NCBI RefSeq assembly: GCF_003732545.1
Contig: NZ_AYKF01000083.1
Coordinates: 1 to 34,711 of the forward strand
Direction of reading: 5' to 3'
Length of the DNA stretch: 34,711 nucleotides
From: Salinisphaera orenii subsp. halophila YIM 95161
GTDB lineage: Bacteria; Pseudomonadota; Gammaproteobacteria; Nevskiales; Salinisphaeraceae
How positions within the stretch are numbered: the first letter of the stretch is position 1; each line of letters begins with the position of its first letter. The notes below the pieces were generated by a model. That model saw only the letters and a list, made by a program, of their open reading frames with translations. It did no database searches and was not told the origin of the DNA. Both the position numbers and the translations under genes were made by a program. This document shows, one piece after another, positions 18,900 to 27,976 of this stretch.

Positions 18900-19700
18900 T
18901 CAGCTCACCTGGCTGGCGATCTCGCGACAGGTCTGCCGGAGCAGGGGCAGGAAACGCTGGGTGAGCGTCTTTTTATCGACGCGTGCGGCGTTGGTGCTTA
19001 CGTTGATCGCACCCAGCAGCGAACCGTGCATGTTGTAGACTGGCATCGCGAGCGAGCGCAGGCCCGATTCGAGCTCCTGATCGACGATGCAATAGCCCTG
19101 TGCCCGCGCGGTTTCGATATGCGCGCGCAGCTGCTGGGGGTCGGTGATCGTGCGCGGCGTGTAGGTCTCCAGCGTCAGGCCGTCCAGCAGCTGCGACAAG
19201 GCGTCGGGTTCGAGCGTGGCCAGAAGCATACGGCCCATCGATGTCGCCGCGGCCGGCAGATGCGTGCCCACCGACAACGCGATGGTCATCAGGCGGTGGG
19301 GCGCGGCCGAACGCGCGACATAGATCACGTCCGAGCCCTGCAGCACGCCCATCGACGACGACTCGCCGGTCGCCTCGGTGATGTGTTCGAGATGCTGTCG
19401 AATCACGGACTGATAATTATTGGCCGACAGAAAGGCATAGCCGAGCTGCAGCGTTAGCGGGGCGAGTTCGAAATAACGATCCCGGCGGCGCACGTAACCC
19501 AGACCGTGCAGGGTAAGCAGAAAGCGTCTTGCCTTCGCCCGGTTCATGCCGGTACGCGCGGCCACTTCACTGAGCGTCATGCGCGGATGATTGGCGTCGA
19601 AGGCGCGGATGACCTGCAGCCCCGTGGCCAGCGCAGTCACGAAGTCGCGGTGATCGGGCGCCAGGCCCGCGGGATTGTCGTCGATCGGTTCGGATGCCAC
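18900..19700 (-). CDS. pcaR: IclR-family regulator, PcaR/PcaU-like
   Basis: This regulator of about 266 residues has an N-terminal winged helix-turn-helix (TLSEVAARTGMNRAKARRFLLTLHGLGYVRRRD) and an IclR effector domain with SSSMGVLQGSDVIYVAR and YCIVDQELESGLRSLAMPVYN. It fits the PcaR/PcaU/PobR/CatR group that controls protocatechuate genes. No ATG lies near the start of homology. I chose GTG 19700, but the start is uncertain, because no clear Shine-Dalgarno sequence marks it. It is upstream of pcaB on the same strand and divergent from the aldehyde dehydrogenase gene across 286 bp. It could control both directions. Confidence 0.82.
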   Translation of the reverse strand: MASEPIDDNPAGLAPDHRDFVTALATGLQVIRAFDANHPRMTLSEVAARTGMNRAKARRFLLTLHGLGYVRRRDRYFELAPLTLQLGYAFLSANNYQSVIRQHLEHITEATGESSSMGVLQGSDVIYVARSAAPHRLMTIALSVGTHLPAAATSMGRMLLATLEPDALSQLLDGLTLETYTPRTITDPQQLRAHIETARAQGYCIVDQELESGLRSLAMPVYNMHGSLLGAINVSTNAARVDKKTLTQRFLPLLRQTCREIASQVS

Positions 19701-19986
19701 GTCGCGCTCGGTCGGTGAATCGAGGATTGCGTCGCAGTGTAGCAACGACGATTGAAGTTCGTGATGCGAACATCGGTCGCGTTCTCGGCCGCTGCCCAAC
19801 GCGCCCGAGTCCTGCTCCCGGGGTGGATGCCATAATCGATACGCCGGGGTACCGTGCGTCTTGCGGGCGAATGGCCGGCATGCGAACTTGACGCGCAACC
19901 GACCCTGCCATGCACACGGCATCGACACGGCGCGCGACGCGGTTTTCACGGCTACGACCGACGACAACTCGAACGAGGAGATATCA

Positions 19987-21438
19987 GTGCAGGACATCAA
20001 GCTACTCATCGGCGGCGAATCGAAAGCCGCCGCGAACGCAGCCACTTTCGAACGACTTACGCCGGTTTCCGGCGAGGTGGCCACCCGGGCCGCCGCGGCC
20101 AGCGTGGAAGACGCCCAGGCCGCGGTCGAGGCGGCGCATGCCGCGTTCGCCGACTGGTCGGGCATCGGCCCGCATGCGCGCCGGGCGAAACTGCTGGCCG
20201 CCGCCGACGTGCTCGAAGCGCGAACCGATGCCTCTATCGAGAACATGGTCGCCGAAACCGGTGCGACGCCGATGTGGGCCGGCTTCAACGTGCACGTGGC
20301 GGCGGGCATGCTGCGCGAGGCCGCGGCGCTGACCACCCAGGTGGCGGGGCAGACGATTCCGACCGATGTGCCCGACAATTTCGCGTTTTCAGTGCGTGTG
20401 CCCTGCGGCGTGGTACTGGGCATCGCGCCCTGGAACGCGCCGGTCATTCTCGGCACGCGTGCGGTGGCGACCGCGCTGGCCTGTGGCAACACCGTGGTGC
20501 TCAAGGCCTCGGAGCAGTGCCCGGCCACGCATACGCTGATCGGCGACGCGTTGATCGACGCCGGGCTGGATCAGGGCGTGGTCAACGTCGTCACCAATGC
20601 GCCGGACGATGCGCCCGCGGTCGTCAAAGCACTGATCGAGCATCCGAAGGTGCGGCGCGTGAATTTCACCGGCTCCACGCCGGTGGGGCGCATCATCGCC
20701 GAAACCGCCGCGCGCCAGCTCAAGCCGGCGTTGCTGGAACTCGGCGGCAAGGCGCCGTTCGTGGTTCTCGACGACGCCGATCTGGATGCCGCCGTCGAGG
20801 CGGCCGCCTTCGGCGCGTTCTTCCATCAGGGCCAGATCTGCATGTCGACCGAACGCTTGATCGTGATGGACACCGTTGCCGATGCCTTCGTCGAAAAGCT
20901 CGCCCGTAAGGCCGAGAGCCTCGAGGCCGGCGATCCGGAGAAAGAGCAGACGCCGCTGGGCACGCTCATCGGCGAGCCGTCGCGCCAGCATCTCAACGAG
21001 CTTATCGCCGATGCCCGCGACAAGGGGGCGACGATCGCCTGCGGCGGCGAAGCGGAAACGGTGGTCATGCAGCCGACCGTGGTCGATCGGGTCACCGCCG
21101 ACATGCGCCTGTACGCCGAAGAATCCTTCGGTCCCGTCGTGGCGATGATCCGTGCTTCCAGTGAAGAACAGGCCATCGAACTGGCCAACGATACGGAATA
21201 CGGGCTGTCGGCCGCGGTGTTTTCCGGCGACGGCGCCCGCGGCATGCGCGTGGCCCAGCAGATCCAGTCGGGTATCTGTCATGTCAACGGCCCGACCGTG
21301 CACGACGAAGCCCAGATGCCGTTCGGCGGCGTGAAGAACAGCGGCTACGGCCGTTTCGGCGGCCAGGCGGGCATCAATGAGTTCACCGAACTGCGCTGGA
21401 TGACCCTGCAGACCGGCCCGCGCCATTATCCGATCTAG
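19987..21438 (+). CDS. Aromatic aldehyde dehydrogenase, NAD(P)-dependent (vanillin/benzaldehyde/salicylaldehyde type)
   Basis: This 483-residue aldehyde dehydrogenase oxidises an aldehyde to the acid. Catalytic residues are N150 (GIAPWNAPV), E251 (LLELGGKAP) and C285 (HQGQICMSTERLIV). The QICMSTER segment is typical of vanillin and salicylaldehyde dehydrogenases. The start is GTG at 19987, with GAGGAG seven bases upstream. In this setting likely substrates are benzaldehyde, 4-hydroxybenzaldehyde or vanillin. 4-hydroxybenzaldehyde would give the PobA substrate, and the benzoylformate decarboxylase at 24-25.7 kb would supply aldehyde. The exact substrate cannot be read from the sequence. A strong terminator follows 34 bp after the stop. 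Confidence 0.88.
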   Translation: MQDIKLLIGGESKAAANAATFERLTPVSGEVATRAAAASVEDAQAAVEAAHAAFADWSGIGPHARRAKLLAAADVLEARTDASIENMVAETGATPMWAGFNVHVAAGMLREAAALTTQVAGQTIPTDVPDNFAFSVRVPCGVVLGIAPWNAPVILGTRAVATALACGNTVVLKASEQCPATHTLIGDALIDAGLDQGVVNVVTNAPDDAPAVVKALIEHPKVRRVNFTGSTPVGRIIAETAARQLKPALLELGGKAPFVVLDDADLDAAVEAAAFGAFFHQGQICMSTERLIVMDTVADAFVEKLARKAESLEAGDPEKEQTPLGTLIGEPSRQHLNELIADARDKGATIACGGEAETVVMQPTVVDRVTADMRLYAEESFGPVVAMIRASSEEQAIELANDTEYGLSAAVFSGDGARGMRVAQQIQSGICHVNGPTVHDEAQMPFGGVKNSGYGRFGGQAGINEFTELRWMTLQTGPRHYPI

Positions 21439-21472
21439 CCCGATATCGTCCGGGCGGGTACTGCGGCCCGTG

Positions 21473-21509
21473 GCCGCGGCGATCGTACGAATCGATCGTC
21501 GCGGCTTTT
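21473..21509 (+). terminator. Intrinsic terminator after the aldehyde dehydrogenase gene
   Basis: A 13-bp stem (21473-21485 with 21493-21505, one G-T wobble) closes a 7-base loop and is followed by TTTT. It lies 34 bases past the stop. Confidence 0.85.
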
Positions 21510-21626
21510 CGGCCGGTGCAAGCCGGCCCGTTCGCACCGTGTGACCGGTCTATCGCCCATGCGGGGCCGGTCGTCTATCCAAGCGTTGGCGGCATTCCTC
21601 CGCCGGCCTGTCGAAATCGATATCGC

Positions 21627-22367
21627 ATGACCTTCTACGAACTCGTCATCGCCTTCGTTTGCCTCGCTCTGGGCGGCGTCATCAAGGGGGCGACCGGCGC
21701 CGGCGCGCCGATCTTTGCGGTGCCGGCGCTTGCGATGATGTTCGACGTGCAGTTTGCGGTGGTGGTCATGCTCATGCCCAACCTGCTGACCAACTGCTGG
21801 CAGGCCTGGCGTTTTCGTGCGCAGCGGCTGCCGGCGCGCTTCAACCTGTCGTTCGCGGGCTTCGGCGCGCTGGGCGTGATCGCCGGCAGTGTGGTTCTCG
21901 CCCAGCTCTCGCCGCGTTTGCTGTCGCTGATCGTGGCGTTGGGCGTGATCGCTTATATCGGGTTCAAATTGTCACGCCCGGACTGGTTCATCCGCTACGA
22001 GATCGCGCGGCGCATCAGCGGCCCGGCCGGGTTCGTCGCGGGACTGCTGCAGGGCGCCTCGGGTCTTTCGGCGCCGGTATCGCTGTCGTTTCTCAACGCG
22101 CTCAAGCTCGAGCGGCCCTATTTCATCTCTACCGCGTCGTTCTTTTTCGTGGCGATGACGGCGGTACAGATTCCGGCGCTGGCTACGCTGGGGCTGATGA
22201 CCCCGCATCGGCTGTTGCTGAGCGCGTGCGCTCTCGTACCGCTGGCCGCATTCATGCCCGTGGGCGCCCGTCTGGCCCGGCATCTGCCGCGCACGGTGTT
22301 CGATCGCGTGATTCTAGCGGTGCTCGGCGTGCTCGCGATCAAGCTCATGTTCGACGCACTGTATTGA
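21627..22367 (+). CDS. TauE/SafE-family membrane exporter
   Basis: This 246-residue inner-membrane protein of the TauE/SafE (DUF81) family has about eight hydrophobic spans. It carries the repeated glycine-rich feature GGVIKGATGAGAPIFAVPAL at the N-terminus and AGFVAGLLQGASGLSAPVSLSFLNAL in the second half. Members export sulfite, sulfoacetate or other organic anions, and some lie next to aromatic-sulfonate genes. No sulfonate-cleaving enzyme is seen here, so the cargo is unknown. It has its own leader after the aldehyde dehydrogenase terminator. The Shine-Dalgarno sequence is weak. Confidence 0.85.
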   Translation: MTFYELVIAFVCLALGGVIKGATGAGAPIFAVPALAMMFDVQFAVVVMLMPNLLTNCWQAWRFRAQRLPARFNLSFAGFGALGVIAGSVVLAQLSPRLLSLIVALGVIAYIGFKLSRPDWFIRYEIARRISGPAGFVAGLLQGASGLSAPVSLSFLNALKLERPYFISTASFFFVAMTAVQIPALATLGLMTPHRLLLSACALVPLAAFMPVGARLARHLPRTVFDRVILAVLGVLAIKLMFDALY

Positions 22368-22388
22368 CCCGCGCGCGCCGCGCTGGCG

Positions 22389-22414
22389 CGAATCGACCCG
22401 CGCCGCTCGATTCG
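22389..22414. terminator. Candidate hairpin between convergent genes
   Basis: A perfect 8-bp stem CGAATCGA/TCGATTCG with a 10-base loop lies 22 bp after the TauE/SafE stop, in the convergent gap before the MFS pseudogene end. There is no clear T-run, so this is a weak call. Confidence 0.35.
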
Positions 22415-22542
22415 TGTGTCGGCACGCCGGCGTGACGGTGAAGACGCGTTCTGCGCCGCGTGGCGGGCGTACGACGGCGCCGGGCGTGCACGTGTATGCC
22501 ACCGGCACGCCTACTGTAGTCGTCGATTGTGCGGTTACGGGT

Positions 22543-23854
22543 TCAGGCCCGGCCGGGTTCGCGCTGGGTCTTGACGAAGAACAGGGCGAGCGCCGCCACG
22601 AGTGCGCCGCTGGCCATGAAGATCGCCACCCCTTGCAGACCGAAGCCGCCCTCGAACAGAAGACCGGCGATGATCGGCGACAGCGACGCCCCGCCGCGTC
22701 CGACGCCGATCGCGAAACCGGTGCCCGAGGCCCGTACGTGGGTCGGAAATGCCTCGGCGAAAATGGCATAGAGACCGACCACGCCGGCATTGGTGAAAAA
22801 ACCCGCGGTCGCGGCGACAAGCGCCAAGCCGGTGAGCGTGGTCTGGCCGCTGCCGAACACGCAAACCATGACGAACGTGATCAGCATGACGCCGATGGTG
22901 AGTAGCCGAACCGGATAGCGCCGGGTAAGAAAGCCCAGTAATGCGCCGCCGATCGCGCCGCCCACGTTGGCCCAGACCAGCACGCCGGCCGCCGACGAGG
23001 CCGCGAAATCCATGTCGACGACGATCTTGGGCTCCCACTTCAGAATGAAATAGAACGTGGCGATATGGGTGAAGTAGGCCAGGGTCACCAGCGTGGTGGT
23101 CGTGATCAACGCCGGGCTGAACAAGTCGCTGGTCGCGCCCTTGAACGCCTGCTCGCGCACGGGCGGCAGCGCTTCAGCGTTCGCGTGGCCCATGCGCTCG
23201 AGCGTACGGTTGCAGCGTTCGAGCGCGTCCCTGGGCTGGCGCTGGCACAGAAAAGCCACGGTCTCCGGCAGGCGCAGCCACACGATCGGAATGAACAGCA
23301 AGGACATACAGCCGCCGAGCATGAATACAGTGCGCCAGCTGTAGTACTGCAGCAGCCACGCGGCCACCGAGCCCCCGAGTATCGCGCCGATCGGATAGCC
23401 GATCGCCATGAGCGAAACCGCCAGATTACGGTTCTTGTCGTTACTGTGTTCGGCGGCGGCGGCATTGGTCGCGGCCAGCATGCCGGCCGATGCCCAGACC
23501 GGTCATCAGCCGCCAGATCGACAGGCTCGTCACCCCGTTGGCGGTCGCGGCCAGCATCATGCCCGCGGTCATCACCACCAGACAGCCGAGAATCATCGGC
23601 CGCCGGCCTTTCTTGTCGGTGATGCCGCCGAGCAGGATCGAGCCCGCGGCCATGCCCATGAGTTCGACGGCGAGCACGAAACCGAGTGCCGCGCGGTTGA
23701 TGCCCCATTCGTCCGCGATACCGGGCGCGGCGAAACTGATGGAGAGCACGTCCAAGCCATCCAGGCCGTTGAGCCCGACGGTGATCGCGATCGCCACGAT
23801 CTGAAACGACGACAGCTTCGAGTTCGCGACGATCTGATCGGGGGTGTTGGGTAT
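22543..23854 (-). pseudogene. Aromatic acid:H+ symporter (MFS, PcaK-like), broken
   Basis: This MFS transporter of the AAHS group has been disrupted. The N-terminal part (to about 23490) shows the family DGxD motif in GLNGLDGLDVLSISFA and the loop GGITDKKGRRPMI. The C-terminal part continues from MLAATNAAAAEHSNDKNRNLAV in another frame. Restoring GLGIGGMLAATN requires removal of one C in GGCCGG near 23486-23496. At the expected start, codon 23854-23852 is ATA, five bases after AAGGAG, where an ATG would be expected. Reading PNTPDQIVANSKLSSFQ follows from it. A GTG at 23797 is in frame but removes these residues. Either both lesions are real or the frameshift is a sequence error. The intact gene would have imported an aromatic acid. 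Confidence 0.75.
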
Positions 23855-24072
23855 GCTGCCTCCTTTTACAAAGCGACCACGCGCGGCGTTCGGGCTTCTG
23901 CGCTACATGTCCGTGCGCTTCACGAACACCCGTTCGTAAAGCATGGCCTCACTTAAGCCGAGTTGCGTGAGGCTGTCAAATAGCCGCGTTCGCGCGAGCG
24001 CCCGGACCGTGCGATTTTCAGACCTGCGCCGGCAATCGGCATATCGTCGTGCGTGGCCACCAACCGCTACGG

Positions 24073-25665
24073 TCAGGGTTCGATGGTGGTTGTCGGCACT
24101 TCGATAAGCGTAGGCCGATCGGTGCGTGCCAACGCCTCGGCATAGACCCGGCGAAACGTCTCGCCGTCGGTCGCGCGTTCGGACTGGACGCCGTAGCCGG
24201 CAGCGATCGAGCAGAAATCGAGCCCGGGCAGGTCGATACCGGGGGCATCCTCGGCGTCCAGAAGACGCGAGAACCAGCGCAGGGCGCCGTAGGTATCGTT
24301 TTTGAGAATCACGAAGACCACCGGTATCTCGTAATGCGCCGCGCTCCACAGGGCGGTGATCGCATAGTTGGCCGAGCCTTCACCGATGAGGGCGACCACG
24401 CGGCGTTGCGGCTGTGCCATCTGCACGCCGACCGCTGCCGGCAGACCGAAGCCGAGCCCGCCGGCCGCCGGAAAGAAATAGCTGTCGGGATGGCGCAGGG
24501 TCACCCGTTGCCAGAATGCGGTGACCGTCGAAGTCGATTCCTTCACATAGATCGCATCCTCCGGGCTGAGCGCGTCGATCGCATCGAATACGTTTTCCGG
24601 CGCCAGCCGATCCGCTTCGTCCGCCACGCCGCCCGGCCGTGGCAGGGGCTCGGGCCAGTCACGGGTCGCCGGGGCGAGGCGCGCGAGCAGGGCATCCATA
24701 ACCGCGCTGATATCGCCGACCGTAGCGTCGCCCATCGGCGCGCGTGCGGCCTCGTTCGGGTCGGCGGTGATATGGATCAGTTGCGCGCCGTCGGCGAGAT
24801 ATTCGCCCGGCGCGTACTGGTGATAGCGAAACACCGGCGCGCCGATCACGATAACGAGATCGTGATCGGAGAACAGCTCGGCGATGCCTTTGATCGCAGC
24901 GGGCAGAACGCCCCGAAAACTGCGGTGGTTGGTGGGAAACGGGCAACGCGAGGCCGATGGCGCGATCCAGGCCGGCAGACGCAGCCGGTCGGCGATCGCG
25001 ACCGCGCGCTCGTTGGCGCCGCAGGCGTCCACGGCGGGTCCGAGTACGAGCACCGGATTGGCGGCGGCGTTGATACGCTGGGCCAGGGCATCGACCTGTT
25101 CGTCGTCGGGCCGCCCCGCGGTCGCGACGGTGCGCGATTGCAGCAGTTCGGCCGTGCGCGGCGAGACCTCGGCGGCCCAGTCGTCGTGCGGGATGGATAG
25201 ATACGTCGGCCCCGACGGCGCCAGGCGGGCGCTGTGAACGGCCTGGGCGAGGGCGCGTGGCACGTCCGAAGCACAGGCCGGTTCGTAGCTCCATTTCACC
25301 AGCGGGCGAGGCAGTTGCGCTGCGTCGACGTTGGCGAGCATGGATTCCACGCCGACCATCTCGCGGGCCTGCTGACCGGCGGTGAGCACCAGCGGCGAGT
25401 GCGCATACCAAGCGTTGGTCAGCGCGCCCATGGCGTTGCCCGAGCCCGCCGCCGCATGCAGATTGACCAGCGCCGGCGCGCCGCACGCCTGGGCGAAGCC
25501 GTCTGCCATGCCCACCACCACGCCTTCGTGCAGGCCGAGCACATAGCGAAAATCGGCCGGGAAGTTCTTGAGAAAGGGCAGCTCGTTGGAGCCCGGGTTG
25601 CCGAAGACCGTGGTCAGGCCCTGGGCCCGCAGAAAATCGTAGACACAGGTATGAACGCTGGGCAT
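24073..25665 (-). CDS. mdlC: Benzoylformate decarboxylase (thiamine diphosphate enzyme)
   Basis: This 530-residue enzyme of the pyruvate-decarboxylase superfamily turns benzoylformate or a ring-substituted analogue into the aldehyde and CO2. It aligns closely with the Pseudomonas putida enzyme from FGNPGSNELPFLKNFP onward. Active-site residues S26, E47, H70 and H282 (VFRYHQY; H281 in P. putida) are conserved. In the cofactor motif the usual GDG is GEG (428-430), with N456 and T458 retained. The Asp to Glu change at a Mg-ligand position is unusual. No mandelate dehydrogenase or racemase gene is in the window, so the arylglyoxylate must arise elsewhere or be imported. It is divergent from a LysR gene. 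Confidence 0.9.
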   Translation of the reverse strand: MPSVHTCVYDFLRAQGLTTVFGNPGSNELPFLKNFPADFRYVLGLHEGVVVGMADGFAQACGAPALVNLHAAAGSGNAMGALTNAWYAHSPLVLTAGQQAREMVGVESMLANVDAAQLPRPLVKWSYEPACASDVPRALAQAVHSARLAPSGPTYLSIPHDDWAAEVSPRTAELLQSRTVATAGRPDDEQVDALAQRINAAANPVLVLGPAVDACGANERAVAIADRLRLPAWIAPSASRCPFPTNHRSFRGVLPAAIKGIAELFSDHDLVIVIGAPVFRYHQYAPGEYLADGAQLIHITADPNEAARAPMGDATVGDISAVMDALLARLAPATRDWPEPLPRPGGVADEADRLAPENVFDAIDALSPEDAIYVKESTSTVTAFWQRVTLRHPDSYFFPAAGGLGFGLPAAVGVQMAQPQRRVVALIGEGSANYAITALWSAAHYEIPVVFVILKNDTYGALRWFSRLLDAEDAPGIDLPGLDFCSIAAGYGVQSERATDGETFRRVYAEALARTDRPTLIEVPTTTIEP

Positions 25666-25724
25666 CGCAAGACTTGGCGCTGGAATGACCGGGTCAAACT
25701 ATGTCGATCCGCGTCAGCGATCAA

Positions 25725-25763
25725 ATCGATAGTATCGTTAATCGGTATAGATGCTATCGATAA
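25725..25763. promoter_or_regulatory. Inverted-repeat operator between mdlC and its LysR gene
   Basis: ATCGATAG (25725-25732) and CTATCGAT (25754-25761) form an 8-bp inverted repeat across 21 bp. Within it are two shorter palindromes, CGATA-G-TATCG (25727-25737) and TATCGATA (25756-25763). The block lies in the 108-bp divergent gap, as expected for a LysR binding region. Confidence 0.6.
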
Positions 25764-25773
25764 CCGTGGTGCC

Positions 25774-26685
25774 ATGGACCTGAATCTCGTTCGTACCTTC
25801 GTCACCCTCTACGAATGTCGCAGTGTCAGTGCGGCCGCACGTCGGCTGCACGTGACCCAGCCGACGGTCAGCTACGGGCTGGCGCGACTGCGTGAACGCC
25901 TGGCCGACCGGCTGTTCGTGCGCGCTCGTAACGGCATACGCCCGACCGCGGTGGCGGTGCAGTTGTATCCCGCCCTCAGCGCATCGCTGGTGGCGATCGA
26001 CGATGCCCTCGAGCAGGGCCACCGGTTTGATGCGGCCCGGTCGACGCGACGATTCGTCATCGCGTTGTCCGATCTGGGCGAACTCACGCTGTTACCCGAC
26101 ATTCTCGCGGCCGTGGAGTCGAGCGCGCCGGGCGTTCGGATCACGGTGGTCGCACTTGATGTCGAGCGTGTGGCAGAGGATCTGGCGCGCGGCGATATCG
26201 ACGCCGCGATCTGCAGTCGCCGGCTCGGGCGCGACGATCTCGAACGCCGACAGGTGCTGTGTGAACGCTATGTCGGCGTGGCGAGAGGCGAACACCCCCG
26301 GATTGGCGATACGCCCGACCTCGCTGCGTTTTTACGGGAACATCATGTGCGTATCGATGCTGGCAGCGGCCACGGTCTTGCGGAGGAGGTTCTGGCCGAC
26401 TCGGACGTCCAGCGAAAGATGCGGCTGACCGTACCGCGTTTTTCGAGCCTGCCGACCCTGATCGGGCGTAGCGACTTGCTGGCGATCGTGCCCGCGCAGA
26501 TTGCCGCTCGATTCGTACGCGACGGCGGGCTGCGAATGTTCGAGCTGCCGTTTCATGTGCCGCGCTTCGACGTGGCGTTGTATACCCACGCGGCCGGCCA
26601 GGCCTCGGCCGCCCAGCGCTGGTTCGCACAGACGGTGCTCTCGGCTGCGCGCGCGGCCACCCGCGACGCGGTCGGATCGGCGTAA
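25774..26685 (+). CDS. LysR-family regulator divergent from mdlC
   Basis: This 303-residue LysR-type regulator has an N-terminal winged helix-turn-helix (MDLNLVRTFVTLYECRSVSAAARRLHVTQPTVSYGLARLRERL) and a substrate-binding domain. The helix-turn-helix form resembles the NodD/NahR/LinR-like branch that senses aromatic compounds. The reading frame is open further upstream, but ATG 25774 is the first position where the LysR fold begins. It shares a 108-bp promoter gap with mdlC and precedes the dctPQM-porin genes on the same strand. It is a candidate activator of both. The effector is not known. Confidence 0.88.
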   Translation: MDLNLVRTFVTLYECRSVSAAARRLHVTQPTVSYGLARLRERLADRLFVRARNGIRPTAVAVQLYPALSASLVAIDDALEQGHRFDAARSTRRFVIALSDLGELTLLPDILAAVESSAPGVRITVVALDVERVAEDLARGDIDAAICSRRLGRDDLERRQVLCERYVGVARGEHPRIGDTPDLAAFLREHHVRIDAGSGHGLAEEVLADSDVQRKMRLTVPRFSSLPTLIGRSDLLAIVPAQIAARFVRDGGLRMFELPFHVPRFDVALYTHAAGQASAAQRWFAQTVLSAARAATRDAVGSA

Positions 26686-26847
26686 CCGGATTAGGTCGTC
26701 GATCGACGTCGGCATCGCCGCGCGCGGTCGCGCCACACAGTATCGAGCCCGCGTTGTGTATGAACCGGCATGGGCCGCACAACCGGGAATATACGGGGGT
26801 ATTCGACTAAAGTCCTATTTGCTTGCCGAAGGCGCCCGATCAGGGTT

Positions 26848-26860
26848 TGTTCCACGAACA
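26848..26860. promoter_or_regulatory. Short palindrome upstream of dctP
   Basis: TGTTC-CAC-GAACA is a perfect 13-bp palindrome 73 bp before the dctP ATG, in a 248-bp gap with otherwise no recognised feature. It is a plausible operator but short. Confidence 0.35.
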
Positions 26861-26933
26861 GGCGTGCGCACGGCGAACAAATCGTATATAAACGGCGCCG
26901 GCATGTGACTCGACAAACGGATGAGGAGCCATC

Positions 26934-27971
26934 ATGACTTTGTTTTCCAGGCGGCCGCGTTGGGCCATCACCGCGGGCGCGGCCTTGTTGATAGGCGCCG
27001 CCGGCTCGGCGAGTGCGGCGACCACACTGCGATTCGCCCACTTCTGGCCGGGCGGTTCGGCGATCAACGAACAGGTGTTCCAGCCTTGGGCCGAGGCCGT
27101 GGAGAAACAGTCCAACGGCAAGCTGCAGGTCCAGATCTTTCCCTCGCAGACGCTCTCGAAGGCCGATCAGTCCTATAAAGCGACGGTCAACGGCCTGGCC
27201 GATATCACCGCGACCGCCCAGGGCTACACCGCCCGGTGTTTCCCGTTGACCCAGATCGTCGAGTTGCCGGGGGTATCGCGCAGCGCGCCCCAGGGTTCGT
27301 GCATCGCCCAGAAGCTCTACGAGAACAACAGCGATTTCGCCAAGGAGTATCGCGATTCGCATGTGCTGTTCATGTTCACGACCGGGCAGGGTTTCATCAA
27401 CACCCGCGAAACGCCGGTCCGCAAGCCCGAGGATCTCGACGGGCTGCGTATCCGTCGTCCCACGGCGGTGGTCGGCGAAATGCTGACCTCGCTGGGCGCT
27501 CAATCGGTGGGCATGCCCGCGCCCCAGGCGTATCAGGCCATGCAGCGCGGCGTGATCGACGGGACGACGCTGCCGTGGGAAGGCATGAAAACCTTCCGGC
27601 TCAACGAGCTGGCGCATTACCACACGCAGATGCCGCTCTATACGCTGACCTTCGTGGCCACCATGAACAAGCAGGCCTACGAGCGTCTGCCCGACGATCT
27701 CAAGCAGGTCATCGACGACAACAGTGGCATGAAGTGGGCGAACAAGGCCGGTGAAGTGTTTGCCGCCGAGGACGCGGCCGGACGCAAGCAGGCCCAGGGC
27801 CCCGAGCACACCATCTTCGATATCGATGAGCCGCTCGACGATCCCGACTGGGGCCCGCCGTTGAAGAAAGCCACCGAGGGTTATCTCGAAGAGTTGGAAG
27901 CGCGTGGTCGCCCCGCACGCCAGGTCTACGAACAGGCCATGGCTCTGTCTGAAGACTGCGCCGCCGGCTGA
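26934..27971 (+). CDS. dctP: TRAP transporter solute-binding protein, DctP family
   Basis: This 345-residue periplasmic binding protein has a Sec signal peptide (MTLFSRRPRW, hydrophobic core, cleavage after GSASA near residue 28), followed by the mature start ATTLRFAHFWPGGSAINEQVF. The conserved carboxylate-binding arginine region is LRIRRPTAVVGEMLTSLGAQSVGMP (about residue 165). Later family blocks include QRGVIDGTTLPW. GAGGAG precedes the ATG. Ligands of such proteins are mostly organic acids. Here an aromatic acid such as benzoylformate, mandelate or a hydroxybenzoate is likely from the neighbouring mdlC, but this is inferred. Confidence 0.9.
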   Translation: MTLFSRRPRWAITAGAALLIGAAGSASAATTLRFAHFWPGGSAINEQVFQPWAEAVEKQSNGKLQVQIFPSQTLSKADQSYKATVNGLADITATAQGYTARCFPLTQIVELPGVSRSAPQGSCIAQKLYENNSDFAKEYRDSHVLFMFTTGQGFINTRETPVRKPEDLDGLRIRRPTAVVGEMLTSLGAQSVGMPAPQAYQAMQRGVIDGTTLPWEGMKTFRLNELAHYHTQMPLYTLTFVATMNKQAYERLPDDLKQVIDDNSGMKWANKAGEVFAAEDAAGRKQAQGPEHTIFDIDEPLDDPDWGPPLKKATEGYLEELEARGRPARQVYEQAMALSEDCAAG

Positions 27972-27976
27972 GCGAT

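Noticed and set aside
20389-21537. Minus-strand open frame of 382 codons opposite the aldehyde dehydrogenase
   Set aside because: Composition and lack of domains fit an antisense shadow of the dehydrogenase gene.
23903-24349. Minus-strand open frame overlapping the mdlC 3' end and the following gap
   Set aside because: The first part is out of frame within mdlC. The tail in 23903-24072 has no family I recognise and no start signal.
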